DNA from: Epiperipatus broadwayi | Taxonomy: Eukaryota; Onychophora; Udeonychophora; Euonychophora; Peripatidae | Direction: 5' to 3' | DNA: 64,000 nucleotides | Assembly: GCA_028023455.1 (NCBI GenBank) | Contig: JAQFVV010006221.1 | Span: 3,919,166-3,983,165 of the forward strand | Shown: piece after piece, positions 12,636-24,869 of the stretch | Layout of the letters: each line of letters opens with the position of its first letter | Position numbering within the stretch: position 1 is the stretch's first letter | The notes under the pieces: model-generated | Database searches by the model: none | Told to the model about the DNA's origin: nothing | Seen by the model: only the letters and a program-made list of their open reading frames with translations | Translations under genes and position numbers: made by a program

Positions 12636-13255
12636 GATTTGTAATGATGGTATATTATAAGATGTGATATGTTGGACTATTTCCATCATTTATGGGTGAA
12701 TGTTGAATGTATAGAAAATTTGAAACTTTATTTAAACTTTCCAAATACAAACAACTTTTAGTAATAACACACAAATAGACAATACAGATTAGTAATTACA
12801 CAACGGTTTGAGTAGTATTATTCTCCACTCTTCTCCAGGTGTTGCTGGCCTATATGCACAGTGACAATATTTGCTTAGAAGTTGAACTCACACTTTTAGA
12901 TTCTTGAATATCTAATTTAAGGCAAATGCTCTACCAACTGAGCTATTCTGTCAAAGGCTCAGTTGGTAGAATGTTTGCCTTAAATTCAATATTCAAGAAT
13001 CTAAAGGGGTGAGTTCAACTTCTAAGTGAATATTGTCACTGTGCATATAGGCCAGCAACATCTGAAGAAGAGTGGAGAATAATACTATTCAAAACGTATA
13101 ATTACTAACATGTGTTGTCTATTTGTGTGTTATTACTAACAAGTTGTTTATATTTGGAAAGTTTAAATATAGTTTAAAATTGTCTATACATTCAACATTC
13201 ACCCATAAATGATTAAAATTGTCCAACATATCACATCTTATAGAATAAATCACTC
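12636..13255. repeat. Family C element: ~310-bp-arm palindrome with tRNA-like cores (C1)
   Basis: The left arm (about 12640-12943) and right arm (12957-13255) are inverted copies around a 13-base loop at 12944-12956. Each arm holds, from outside in, a terminal segment shared with C2-C4 ('ttggactatttccatcat', 'attgaatgt', 'tccaaatac'), a CTGAAGAAG-type hairpin, and a tRNA-like sequence (A-box GCTCAGTTGGTAGA at the centre, B-box-like GAGTTCAAC). The two tRNA-like heads face each other. C2 and C4 carry only one tRNA-like core, so C1 probably arose by inversion-duplication or head-to-head insertion. Confidence 0.8.
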
Positions 13256-13259
13256 TATA

Positions 13260-14179
13260 TTTTTTACCCAAACTATATGTATAGGCAAATCTGAAGCATT
13301 TGGAACTGAGAGCGTGAAGATTTAACTAATCACTTTAAATTACTTATAATATTTGTTAATCTATAATTGTTTAGTTTTTTTTAATTAATGAAATTTTTTG
13401 AGTATTGATAATATTTTTAATTTTTTCTAATATTGAAAATGTTTATGTAAGTATGAAAAATCATTCATTGCTGTATGTTAAATAATTGAATAATGCATCA
13501 ATAATAACTATAAATGCTCCTTAAAGTTAGAATTAGTTATGTGCATGGAGAAATAGTATTTAATATTCCCATTTGTTTTTTAGAATAAGGGGTAATTATT
13601 TAAATGTTTTTTAACACACAATAATATGAGAATTTTTAGATAAGTTAAACAAGTTTAATATTTAAAATGTGTTCTAAAGTTATAAAGGATTGTAAAAGAG
13701 ACAGAAAAGTATAAAGTAAACAATTTTTTTAATTCTCTCTCTTCTTTAATTTACCTATTAATTTTTTTTTAAATTTTAATGTTAAAAAAATACCAAGTGA
13801 AAAATGTTTTTTTTAAGTATTCATAAATTTTAAGTTAACTTATAAGAGAAAAGAAAAAAAATAAGATTTTAATTTTTTTTTTAATTTTGTTTTAATTGAT
13901 TAGAATTGTTTTTTTCTTTCCTTTTTATCTCTCTTCAATACAACAAACAGTGTTTATTACATAAGTGATATTAAGTGATTATCTTGTTTTTCATTTGGCA
14001 GGAAAAAATATTTTAATTAAAAAGGAATGTCAAAAACTATGTTTCTAATTTGGGTTTTTGACTTGTGTTTTCCAATGTGTGTTGAAGAAGGAAAATAGCT
14101 GAACAATTGTTTTTGTCAAAATTGATCTAATTAGTTATTATTAAATTTTATCATGTGGGTAACAGGATTGTAGTTGATT
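13260..14179. other. No recognised gene; A/T-run-rich spacer
   Basis: Dense A and T homopolymers upstream of the LINE insertion. No coding signal. Confidence 0.5.
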
Positions 14180-14193
14180 GAAAACAGGGTTGT
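14180..14193 (+). repeat. Target-site duplication of the Tx1-type LINE (left; right copy 20450-20463)
   Basis: gaaaacagggttgt here and gaaagcagggttgt at 20450-20463 match at 13 of 14 positions. They define the ends of the inserted LINE. Confidence 0.8.
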
Positions 14194-14335
14194 GGACTTC
14201 CGCTTTTGGCAGCCATCTTCGTAACTAGTCTTAAAAAGCGTCCCTTAGTGTTTTACACTTTTAGGAAGACGGGACGACTGTCCCTTTACCTTTACGTCTG
14301 TTATTCAAGGTAAGTCAACTTTTTAATCATTTTAT
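14194..14335 (+). promoter_or_regulatory. LINE 5' UTR with a consensus splice donor
   Basis: This GC-richer leader starts 'ggacttccgcttttggcagc' and presumably holds the internal promoter, as in other full-length LINEs. At 14306-14315 it contains CAAGGTAAGT, a match to the metazoan 5' splice-site consensus. Whether it is used is unknown. The first in-frame ATGs follow at 14336. Confidence 0.45.
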
Positions 14336-16927
14336 ATGATGGAAAGTGATAATATAACTGATAAAACTAAAAATAAAGTAAGCCCCGATCCCAGCATTCA
14401 ACCCAACAATGCGGTCATCGGCCGTAAATTGTATAGCCTTAGATCTAATCTAAATGCATCTAAACCACCCGTTACAACAAATAAAAACCCACAAATGAGT
14501 AAATCAAAAGAAAATTCCATTGCAAATATCAACAAAAGTTTAGAAAATATTCAACTTACCCCTAATACAAACAATAGAATAAATATCTCGTCAAGCGAAA
14601 CTATTGATACAAGCGAAAACCAATCATTACCTCTCCAAAGCCTTTACTCAACCACAGAAGATTATAATGAGCAATTTCCTTTGCCCAACAATTCAATTAA
14701 AACTATATCTGGAAATAAACAAAATTACCAACAAAATGATACCGACGAAATTTTTAAAGTAAAACATTTTCCACCAGAGGTCGACAAAACCAGTACTGTG
14801 TCAGTACCATTTGTCAACAGTAAATTTAAAAATAAAAAAGAAGAAATAAATTATAAAACTGGTAAATTTCATTCTAAAACAATCAAAGATTTTAGCTCAG
14901 AACAATCCATTGCTACATCAGCTAACGTGCAAGCTAAACCAATTACCTCAATATCAATATTGGAAAATCCCACTACGTACGCAAATATCGTAAGGTCAAA
15001 AAATTCTGAGAGCATCTCTGAAAATATTAAGGCCGATAATCTCAACGAATTATATTTGAATCTCACAGAATTAGATATAGAAAAAGAATCAAACACGCAG
15101 GAAAATGTCTCTTTTAATATAAACAATATTAACGATGATATGTTCCTAGAAATAAACAATGAGTTCAATAAAACGATACCCAACTCTCTATATAAATCGT
15201 TTGCAAACTATTACAGCGATAAGTCTTTAATCTTAGCCATAACAAATCATCAATGTGCTTTATATAAATTCCTGTAGAACAACTCTACAGTCTAATCAAT
15301 CAAAAGCAATTAGGCAGAGGCATTCACATGATCCTTAATCATCCCAATGACCGCTATGTGATCTAGAGTTTAAAACGTGGGCAGACCGAATGAATTTTAA
15401 AAATAACTACAAATCTTTAGAAATTATATACTATGCTCCATAGATATGAACCGTCCAGTTACACTATCTGGCAGAATTCAAAACTGCCTTGCCCATTTAA
15501 ATGAACAAGAAATACAAGACATCCTTATTAATTATGGTTCAGTTAGCAAATTTAAACACCTATTAAATCCTCACTTCCGATCAGATCCTGTCCAATACAG
15601 TTACCTTCACACTTACATTAAAGAAAAACATTATACCCACTGACATACCCACTATTATTACAGCAAGAGGCTCTCCTATGGTTTTGACATTCAGAGGAGT
15701 ACAACCACAATGTTTCTTCTGCCTTCAAAGAACACACCTCATTAAAGACTGTGCAGCAAGAATATGCACACACTGTGGTATTAAAATGAATAAATTTCAC
15801 AAATGTCCTGGTAGACCTATTAACAAGTCCTTAAATAGACAATTATCACATAGGACTAATTCAAACAGCAACCTCACAAACCCAGATATTCAGATTCAAA
15901 TAAATCCTCCAACAAAACCTTCCACATCCAAAACTATATTTCAAAATGAAAATATTCAAGAAAGAACAAATGTCAACCTTTACACTAATAGTAGTAAATC
16001 AGAGAACCAAACAACAACAAATACTGCTCCTAAACCAATCACACAAACTAATAATACTCAAGATCAAACATTCGAAACAACTTATACTAATCCCCAAGAA
16101 ATAATATTAGGTCAAACTCTTTCTACAAAAGAAGATAATATGACCAAACCATCTAAAGAGAACAAGATAAACCCAGGCGATGAAGAAAATACACTCAAAA
16201 AATGTCAAAACAATTCTTCCAATATAACTCCTAACCAGCTTAAAACAACTGATAACAACCCTAAACAGAGTGAACCACAAACTATCTGCAATTCTTCAAC
16301 TCCTGCAAGAATTAACCTACCAGACGAAAAGATCCATCAAACACCCAACCCGAAAGTCAGCATGATCGAAGATTCACAACTGTTACAGCAAACAGAGAAT
16401 GTCTCAAGTCTAAAATTCGAACAAAAATCTTATGACAATAAAATAACACTACTATCAAAAGAACAGGAAAAGGAAAACAACACTAATCAACTTCAAAATC
16501 CTCAAAAAATTGACACAACAAATACCCAAAATACAATTAAGAAAATTAAAAGAAAATCAATTCGCTCAGATAAATCAAGCTCTGATGATGACAGCTCCCA
16601 CCCGGTACTTTACTCACCACCCCCTCTAACAAACAAATCTCCGATAAATCCAACTCAAAGCTTCACAAATCCATAGAAAAAAAGAGGAAAACCATGGATC
16701 TTACAACCTTAGATACCATTGATTCTCCCGATGAATCTCAGACAGATTACTCTACTCCATCAGACACCGAAGACTTCATGGATGCGATTCCTCAACCAAC
16801 AAATATATCACCAAGCCATCTACAAGTTCAATCACAAGTCTCTGACTACCTAACAACATCAGACCTCATTAATATAGAGATGTCCCACATTCACTTGGAT
16901 CACTTTGCTGAGGACGGTTTGGATTAA
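14336..16927 (+). pseudogene. LINE ORF1 (zinc-knuckle nucleic-acid-binding protein), broken
   Basis: The first 313 codons (14336-15277) are Ser/Thr/Asn-rich and without obvious domains, starting at tandem ATGs. After a stop and a disrupted stretch the frame resumes at 15446, then in another frame at 15678-16676, and returns to the first frame for the end (to 16927). Zinc knuckles lie at about 15708-15815: CFFCLQRTHLIKDC (CX2CX4HX4C), then CTHCGIKMNKFHKC (CX2CX7HXC). These are typical of ORF1 proteins that bind element RNA. The C-terminal half is low-complexity Gln/Asn/Thr/Pro. The stop at 16927 lies 6 bases before the ORF2 ATG, suggesting coupled translation. At least one stop and two frameshifts prevent a full-length product. 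Confidence 0.75.
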
Positions 16928-16933
16928 TCTATC

Positions 16934-19900
16934 ATGTTCTGCAAAATAGCTGGCATAAACATTCGCGGCATCAACTCAATCGATAGAGTTCTTGCTATTA
17001 AAAACTGGCTCTCACTCTGCTCCCCACATATACTTCTTATGGGCAAAACCAAACATCACTATAAGACTGACCATAAAATAATATCTCTTCTCTCCTCTCT
17101 CGGATTTACTAGATTTTCCATCGGCCATTCAGCTTCAGGTGGAGTCGGTATTCTTCTTAGCAAATCAGCACCACCAAAAAGTTTCAACATTCTATTCCTA
17201 GATGCCAATATTATTATTATAGAAATAGATTATTGGGGTTATCCGATCATCATAGCTTATATTTATACAGCCAAAGACACCTCTCAATATCTAAAAATAG
17301 TTCATATCCTAAATGCCATCAACGCTAGCAGAGCCTCCCCTACCATTCTTCTCGGAGACTTTAACACCACCTACAATGACTTCAACAAGAGATTTTTGCA
17401 TCTAATAAATCGCAGATTAATGTGTGGAGAGGGCTTCTTCCCACCGAAGCCTACTCTTTCTATACTAAAACTAAAAGTCCCTAATTGATCTGGTTTACTA
17501 CACCCCAGACCTCCATTTCAACCTTGATGCAGCCTTAACCCCTGTTGCTTTCTCCGATCATATGGCTCTGATCTTACAACTCACGCCTATCTCAATCCCT
17601 ACACCTATAGATGGACCTGGAAAAACCATGCGCATGATCACCCAATCAAACATGACCGAAGCGATAGTGTCTGAGTCATACATCTATTTCCAGAAAATAA
17701 ACATCCTTTCCCTCCCTGCTGAGGAGGGCTGGTTTTCCTTCATCGGAATTCTTCAGTCCATATTAAATCACCACACCAGGAAAATCAAAGGACCAAATGG
17801 TCTTCTAAATGACCTAACAGACATTAATATACAACTTCAAGCATCACAGCAAATTTCACAAATACAGAAAAAATTATCTTCCTTAAAAACCTCTACAAAA
17901 TCAAGCAAAAATCCCTTGCAGAATATATTTCCATCAGAAGAGCCAAATGCTTCTTAGCACAACAACACTGCTGGACGAGAGACTACCTCAGATGGGCACT
18001 GGGTTACAATAAAAAACAAATCACTCCCACATCCATTTATACTAATGGTACCAATCTCATTGGCTATCCAATGATGCAGCACATCAGCAAACAATTCTGC
18101 CAATTAATGCAAAAAGATGGAACCCCTCCAGTAAACAGCTGGTTGGATGCTGGAGACCCCAGCAAACATGGCATCACAGAAATCCAAATTAAAAAGAAGA
18201 TATCATCACTCCCTGACAGCATTCATCCTGGCCTTCACGGCATCCCAAATTTCCTTCTCAAACACCTCAGTCAATTCACTGTTCCAATTATTAAAAAAAT
18301 GATAGATCACCTAGCTTCCGGCTACAGAAACATAGCAGATCTTTACCCTGTGGCACTTGTGCCTTTTATTAAAAAAGCAAAACCACTAAACGACATTAAC
18401 AGTATCTGACCAATATCCATGACCCCACTGCTTATCAAGATTATAGAGTCAGTCATTAAGGACCAAATCCAACCTCAAATTCTTAGCAATATCTCGCCAA
18501 ACCAATACGGAAAAAAGGGATCATCAACCTCGCATGCTATGTCCAATATAACTGCACTGTTCAATCATATCAGAGTACATCGTAAATCCAAACCTATTGC
18601 CGTCCAACTGGATGTTGCAGCAGCATTCGATTCAGTACAGATCAACACCCTTCCAGATATTCTGATGGAATACGACATTCCAGCTGCAATTGTTCAGATT
18701 ATCAGCAATCTGCTCAACAACAGAAAGATTTTTCTCTCTCTTGAGGGCAAGATCACTCCAGGTTTCAAGCCATACAAGTCGATCCCTCAAGGATCTCCGC
18801 TCAGTGCCCTTTTCTTCACAGCATACATCAACCCTCTTCTGGTGGATATAGAAAAAAACCTCCCTGGAATATTCCTTCCTTCTCTCAATAAAGATTTCAA
18901 TGTATTCGCATACATAGATGACATCATGGTTGTGCTTCCCACCATTAAATACCTTCCCCATCTCATGAACATCTTAAACAGACGTACAGTCTTCCGATGG
19001 CCTACAAATAAATTTTAACAAATCTTCCATCTGGAAGATAATGTCTGGTAAACAAATCAACTCTTCCTTTTCTGCTAAACCACAAAGATACCTTGGCTTC
19101 CCAATCTTCAAACCTCCAACTGCAATGGCAAGAATGATTCAAGATGCAATCCTCCAATCAACTGAAGCCATCACCACTTCACTCTCTAGAGTATACCTTT
19201 CATTATATGGAAAGGTTAGCCTCCTCAACATGATCATAATGACAAAAATCTCATATTATCTTCCATTCATTAAAATCACTAAACAGTTTCAAAATAAAAT
19301 TAACCGATTATGCACCAAACTTCTCTGGAGAGGAAGGACTGCCATTAGCTTGCGAGGTATCCAACGACCACGCAGGTTCAATGGACTGTCATTCCACTCA
19401 ATACAGGCAATCATTTTACAAAAAACTCACAATATTCTACATAATCTGATCCTCTCCTATGGATACTCCAACATTATGAAAAAAATTACACCAACTGATC
19501 GTCCCCCGCCCTTTTCCAGTTCATGGATATCATTGCTAATAGATCATCTACAACTTTATAACCCGACGATGTCCTCTAACCTTAACCAAAAAATCACATT
19601 GTGGGAAGCATACAATCTAATCAACTATAATCAACAACCCATTAAAACCAGCCTAAAAATAACCAACCAAAGACTCATTACACACTTCAAAAGATGGAGC
19701 CTTGAACCCAAATTCCTGGACTTCATCATTAAAATTAATCTTGATGCGCTTCCCACAAATTGGTTTCTTTATCACCGAAGAGGTTTTACTAGCATTGACC
19801 CTATATGTGGTTTATGTGCTTGTGAAGATGAAACCACAGACCATATTATACACCGCTGTCCAAGACTTAAAATACTGAAAGATATAATCATAATCAATTC

Positions 19901-20156
19901 TTACATAAGATCTGAAATGATTTTCTCACTTGAAAATGCCATTAATAGTGGAACTTTTTCAATAATAAGGCTCTCTATCTTTGTCCTTTATTCCATATGG
20001 ATAGTGAGATGCAAAACTCTCATGGAATTACCCCCGCCACAAATCATACCATTGTTTTACCAGACTCTCAAAAAAATCAAGAAACGTGATCAGCTCCTTG
20101 CCTCCAGTAAAGTCTTTGACGACACCTGGTCTCTAACCACTCTATCCTTTTCCTGA
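16934..20156 (+). pseudogene. LINE ORF2 (AP-endonuclease + reverse transcriptase), broken
   Basis: The start ATG gives MFCKIAGINIRGI, the usual N-terminal strand of AP-type endonucleases. GDFN lies at about 17356-17367 and SDH at about 17553-17561, the latter after a frameshift. RT blocks follow: PISMTPLLIKIIE just after an in-frame TGA at 18407-18409 (probably CGA-to-TGA, at the conserved Arg of RPIS), QLDVAAAFDSV (catalytic Asp, ~18606), IPQGSPLSALFF (~18781) and FAYIDDIMVV (catalytic pair, ~18906). A frameshift near 18975 precedes GLQINFNKS. The last frame (19041-20156) holds the thumb/connector and a CX2CX8HX4C motif, CGLCACEDETTDHIIHRC, near 19806-19860. Catalytic residues are preserved, so the element died fairly recently. 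ORF length is normal for the group. Confidence 0.85.
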
Positions 20157-20449
20157 TTGTCAACTCCCACCTACCCAGAATTCTAGAATAGACAATATTA
20201 AAAAGAAAATAGTCGTGTTATTAAAAAAAAAAAAAAGCTAATAACATTCATCAAGTTCTCAGTTTCTCATATTCTACACAAACCCTTCATTATACCTAAC
20301 CACATAAGTGTATAACAACTACTAACTAACATATTCTAGCCATATGTTAATCAGAACTTTTTATAATATTATTGTACAATTTATTCATTAACTTATCCAT
20401 TATCAAAATGTAATCACTATTTATTACTAATAAAATTTTTTGTTGAAAT
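20157..20449 (+). other. LINE 3' UTR
   Basis: It contains an internal A14 tract near 20223, then 'taataaaa' (AATAAA at 20429-20434) about 15 bp before the right target duplication. There is no poly(A) at the junction, unlike vertebrate L1. Confidence 0.55.
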
Positions 20450-20463
20450 GAAAGCAGGGTTGT

Positions 20464-22690
20464 TCCAAAATTAGTTGTGTGGGTTAAAAAGATCTAGGTA
20501 TCTCGTAAGAAGCAATTATTCCTGACCAAGCTGTTGAAGTGGATAATCAGCTCTAAGCCAGCTGCTGAAGAAGTCAGTAGGAGAAAAACATTCTAATCAA
20601 GCTGCTGATGAAAGCAGTAATAGAAATTCTAATGAAGCTGTTGAGAAGAGCTCTCATTCTTGATTCATCTACTAAAAAAGAAAGCAGATGCAGAAACTCA
20701 ACTGTTTAAAAATGTTTTCTACAATGAAAACCATGTGCTAAGTTTAACTAAAAGCTGAGCATCATCTACCTTTATGTAACTTGCTTCACTGGAATAATAT
20801 GTAAAGGAGAATAAAATGCCCCTGAAGTAATCTGAAAGAAAACCTTGCCTCCAACCAAAGTATGACTGTCTCTGTGTATCAGCATGATCTGAAAATTTTA
20901 TTAGAAAGAAAATTTATAATTTGTTAGCCTGAAATATCCTATAGAAAAATGAAGAAAAAGAATTACTATGTACAATTAACCTGAAATTAAGAAGCATCCA
21001 AGAGAAACATCTACCTAGAAACCTTATATATAACAAATGCACTGATCTCCCAAAAGAATTTTTTTTTAAAGTGCACATTATATTTAAATTTATAAAGTTT
21101 TAAAATTAATTAACAATTTATAATAATTAATAGTTTTATTAGTATTTTTCTTCAATTGAAACATGTTTTTTTTTTTCATTTTCTGAACAAAACTTAACAA
21201 CGGGTTAATTAAGCTAATGTAAAGATTTTTATCTATGATTTTAAAAAAAGTTGATTTCCATTTTGTTTTATTTAATAGGACAAAACTTAATGAATAAAAA
21301 GTTAATTAATTTAATGAATAAAAAGTAACTGGATGATTATATTTTTTATGAAATTATATATTTTTGATAGAATGTATAAATTTAAATTTTCATATTACCA
21401 TGTCTTTTTAAAAAAAATATATTTATTGATATTCAGTTAGTTTATTAAATAATTGTTTTAAAATATTCTAGTGTTAATGTCTTTATTCCTCTAACTATTT
21501 GCTCCATGGATTGGCAGTGTGTACAACTTGATTTTAATACAGATGAGTTTGAAGCATTGTTTTCCAATTATCCCAGTAAAGTTGTTTTAAAATAAATTAG
21601 AGTAAGTTGTTATATTTATTTATCTCTTGCTCCCTGTAGCAGTTCATAGATTTCTTGCTTCCTGAGTTAGATTAGAGATTAATAGTTAGTTATATGGATA
21701 TAAGAGTCTATGTTTGTGTTTTGACATCCAAATGTTAACCCTGGATGGCACAAAGGTATTACTATTAAAGTCCATGCACTGCATTATATATTTTTTATTA
21801 GAAGTTTAGTTGGCCTGTTTAATAATCATATTATAAGGTAGGGCATTGAAGATGATCAGCATGTTTTAGTATCTCATCATTATTTGATTTTTTATATTCT
21901 GGTAGATTATAAATTATGTATGTGCATCCAAATAATTGTGTTGTATTTCTTCTATAAGTGTGGGAGTGGCTAGATATGTATCCTATCTAAAGTGGACCAC
22001 TTTCAAATCCAATCAAAAGGTTGACTGTTGAATTCATGATTAATGTTGATGCTAATTAGTTATTGATTTAATTATTCTTCTATAATGCTGTAGATGCACT
22101 TTATGGTTTTGTTCATCACTGAACTCTATACTTTTTCAATATCCTTTTTATATTTATCAACATGATGATGGTGGTTTCCCCTCTCCTCATTTAAACTCAT
22201 TTTCCATACTATTACAATATATATATATTGAAACAGTAAGATTTGCCTTACCAATCTTAGTTTCGCCTTGCCTGCCTGTTTCCTACCCTCATGCCTTATT
22301 TAAAACCCTAATTTCATCGTATTGTGTGTGTACTGTGTATATTTACTGAAATCCCGCCTAAATTTATATGTATAATAGGGTGCCCGGGGTTTAATAATAA
22401 TTAAAATTGTTTTTAAACGGTTTTATTTTCAAACCGTCGAGTATATATTACGTATATATGCTTGTACAATAAAGTAGGTCACATATTCTCATCTACACAC
22501 ATACTGCGATAATATTTAAAAAAAATATCAAAATATTTTATTTAAAAGTTGTTTTTGAATTGATTTATTTGTGATGTTATTTCGTTATAATTATTTGTCT
22601 TTAAGAAATAATATCACTGAGAAATGTTTCTGGAAATTAAATTCAGAAATAGTGTTTGATAAATGTAAAGCGTTGTAAAATATTATTCAA
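20464..22690. other. No recognised gene; imperfect short repeats at 20.53-20.66 kb
   Basis: Between 20530 and 20660 variants of 'agctgctgaagaag' occur four times at irregular 35-45 bp spacing. Frames across them are broken. At 22416-22439 'aaacggttttattttcaaaccgt' forms a small hairpin. The remainder is unremarkable AT-rich sequence. Confidence 0.4.
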
Positions 22691-22699
22691 AAACATGTC

Positions 22700-23300
22700 A
22701 TCATTTTTAAATCAGTGAGGGTAGAGAAAGAACAATAGTAGCTAATTTTAATCATATTGGCGCCAGTAGATTTGATGAGATAAAACAGTGTTTACGAACA
22801 GATTTTAATTAGAAAATGTAATCCGTGTTTTTCAAAGGTGTAATAATTAAAGAATGGATTTCATCACCGCAGGGTTAGATGGTAATCAGGGAGAGCATAT
22901 AAATGGGGCTGATTGATTGTAATTATGATTAGACAGAGTTATTAATTAAGCTACCTGATCGTGACAGTAAATCCAGTTGTAAAATAGTTTAACCTCAGAA
23001 TGTCGGGGTAACGGGGCAATCGCTGTTTTTCCTCGGGATCCTGTGCCTCGGCCGTCCGTCAGTCAAAATCTGATGTCCTGTCACCGTATCATGAAATCCA
23101 ACTGAACCAGCCCAGTGATATGCTGCTCCTAAAATCTTCTAACTGCTGCTGCGGAACCATGAATCGAAGAAAACTCATAATTTTACTTGAGAACTTTGCT
23201 ACAAGTTTGGAAATTCCCACGGACACAGTTAAAAGAACAAGGTAATTAAAATCAACCCGAGATCTCGGAAAACTTCGAGCTAAAGCTAACAATTTTGTAT
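22700..23300 (+). promoter_or_regulatory. Compositionally distinct region; possible regulatory element or exon
   Basis: This is a more GC-balanced island in AT-rich DNA. It has a cluster of homeodomain-like cores (TTTTAATTAG near 22803, GTAATTATGATTAG near 22919, TTATTAATTAAG near 22940) and a forkhead-like TGTTTAC near 22790. Immediately downstream, 23009-23241 is open in one plus-strand frame for 78 codons and ends at AACAAGGTAATT, a fair splice donor. A pyrimidine-rich stretch ending 'ccgtcag' near 23062 could be an acceptor. I do not recognise the peptide. Enhancer, promoter/first exon, or simply unique sequence are all possible. Confidence 0.25.
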
Positions 23301-24550
23301 ATTCTATAACTGTATTTATTTAAATGTTTTTCTAATGCATGCTGAATTTGTGCTTGGGTTGATCTTCTATTATATTTATAAATGTTTAATTTCAATGTGT
23401 TATTATGAAATGTATAATTAATTTCTTTAGACTAATGCGAGTTACGTAGGGAAGTTAAATGATGCGTGGTTGCCATCTTAGTTTATAAACCGCAAACACG
23501 CATTTCCCCCCCTTCCCATCATTTCTATTTAAAAGTATCTCATATATATGTTTCAAAGTATATTTTGCGTATAAAATTTTGTTAAATGAATAGTTATTTA
23601 TCTTAAGTTTTGTTGAGAGTCTGCTGGCTATTCAAATATGGAAGTCGAGATCGAGCTATTTCTGTTCCTTAATTAACGAATTGCTCTTTATTTTATTAAT
23701 TCTTATGAAAATTAAGCTGTGTTGCTAGTAAATATGCATGGGTGCTGGAATCCTCCTGTTGGCAAAGGTCATCATCGTTCGAATCTGTTTCCCCATATTT
23801 TACTCCACGGTTCCCAGTCATGTGCTAAAATGGCACATGGGAATTATTTCGCGTATGTCCACACAGTTACGAAGCTCCTGGGTGCGGGCCAGGCTTGAGC
23901 TGTGAGTGGGCTAGAGACGTCCCAAATAAAAGGCAGAATGCCTATCCAATGCCAAGACCTTTTGCCATCCTTGAAAGTTGCATACTCATAAACTGCACCC
24001 CTCCTCAGCATATACTCGCTAGCACCACCGTATATTTCCCTTTACTTATTAAAAGAATTCTACTCAAATTTCAAATCCGTTCAGTGTAGCTTGATCTTAT
24101 AATCTATTCGCGAGCGACTCTTGATCTCCCTTTAAATCTCCAGTTATAAATGTTTTAGAATATTTCAAACTCTATTAGACTTTACGTGACTCGCATATGC
24201 CTACCGTGTCAATATATCATAGACACTTTATCGAAACGAACCCAAGTACGAGGTATCAGCCATTTTGTTTGTTTATTATATAACTATCCAATTTGTATCG
24301 CTAAATTATTTTATTACCAAATTATTAAAATCTTATTTATAAATTTATTTCCTTTTCTCTATTTATTCGGGGTGCAATATAAATTACATAGTCCATTAAA
24401 CTTATCTTTGGCACATCTATCAGTTATTGTTAAATTAACCTAGGGCTATTTTAGATTTAGAGTCTTTTGTTTTCTCCCTGATCACCGGCACCGGCATGGA
24501 ATTATATTATTAGTAGCATCAAATGTGTTATCACGTAGAGGGCGTTGTGG
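23301..24550. other. No recognised gene; more balanced base composition
   Basis: Open frames of 64 and 85 codons (23895-24089 and 24186-24443) show no family resemblance. The region looks like single-copy sequence rather than transposon. Confidence 0.35.
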
Positions 24551-24589
24551 AGTTTGGACTTTGGATTCGAACTTGAGATTTCTGGGAGG

Positions 24590-24690
24590 TAACTCTCCTA
24601 GTGTTGAGTTCTATGTCCCGGGTTTAAATTCTACAGTGTGTTAGCGAGATAGACATGTTTTTACTGTTACAATATATATATATCAATTTT
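24590..24690 (-). mobile_element. RTE-type LINE 3' UTR fragment
   Basis: The segment with 'gggtttaaattctacagtg' and 'agacatgtttttactgtta' matches by eye the 3' UTR side of the RTE copy near 33.69-33.76 kb ('aaacatgttttgactggta'). Confidence 0.4.
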
Positions 24691-24869
24691 TGTCATAAAC
24701 ATTGTAATATTTTAAACATGCCTACATCCTTGAAGTTTTTTTATGCAATCCATAAAAAGATAAGTGATATCACATAAAAATATTAAGCCATTTCATTATT
24801 CTATATTTGATGATTCTTCATTAATATTATTTTTTGTGCAAAAAGAATTTCATTTTTTTTAAATAAATT

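Larger units (their letters stand above)
14194..20449 (+). mobile_element. Full-length L1/Tx1-type non-LTR retrotransposon, inactivated
   Basis: A 6.26-kb element lies between 14-bp target duplications. It has a 142-bp 5' UTR, ORF1 with zinc knuckles (14336-16927), ORF2 with AP-endonuclease, reverse transcriptase and C-terminal CCHC (16934-20156), and a ~290-bp 3' UTR with AATAAA at 20429-20434 but no terminal poly(A). I assign it to the L1/Tx1 group from the ORF order, the CCHC-bearing ORF1, the QGSPLSALFF and YIDD blocks, and the SLYGKVSLLN and LLWRG motifs after the RT. That assignment is from memory of the families, not from a tree. Codons are markedly more C-rich than the flanks. At least four frame breaks and one point stop show that it cannot now mobilise itself. 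Confidence 0.85.

Noticed and set aside
14869-15183. 104-codon minus-strand frame inside the LINE
   Set aside because: Antisense shadow of ORF1.
18632-18972. Minus-strand frames of 109 and 61 codons
   Set aside because: Antisense shadows of the reverse transcriptase domain.
23089-23292. 67-codon minus-strand frame
   Set aside because: No motif. It overlaps a plus-strand frame of similar length, and neither is supported strongly.
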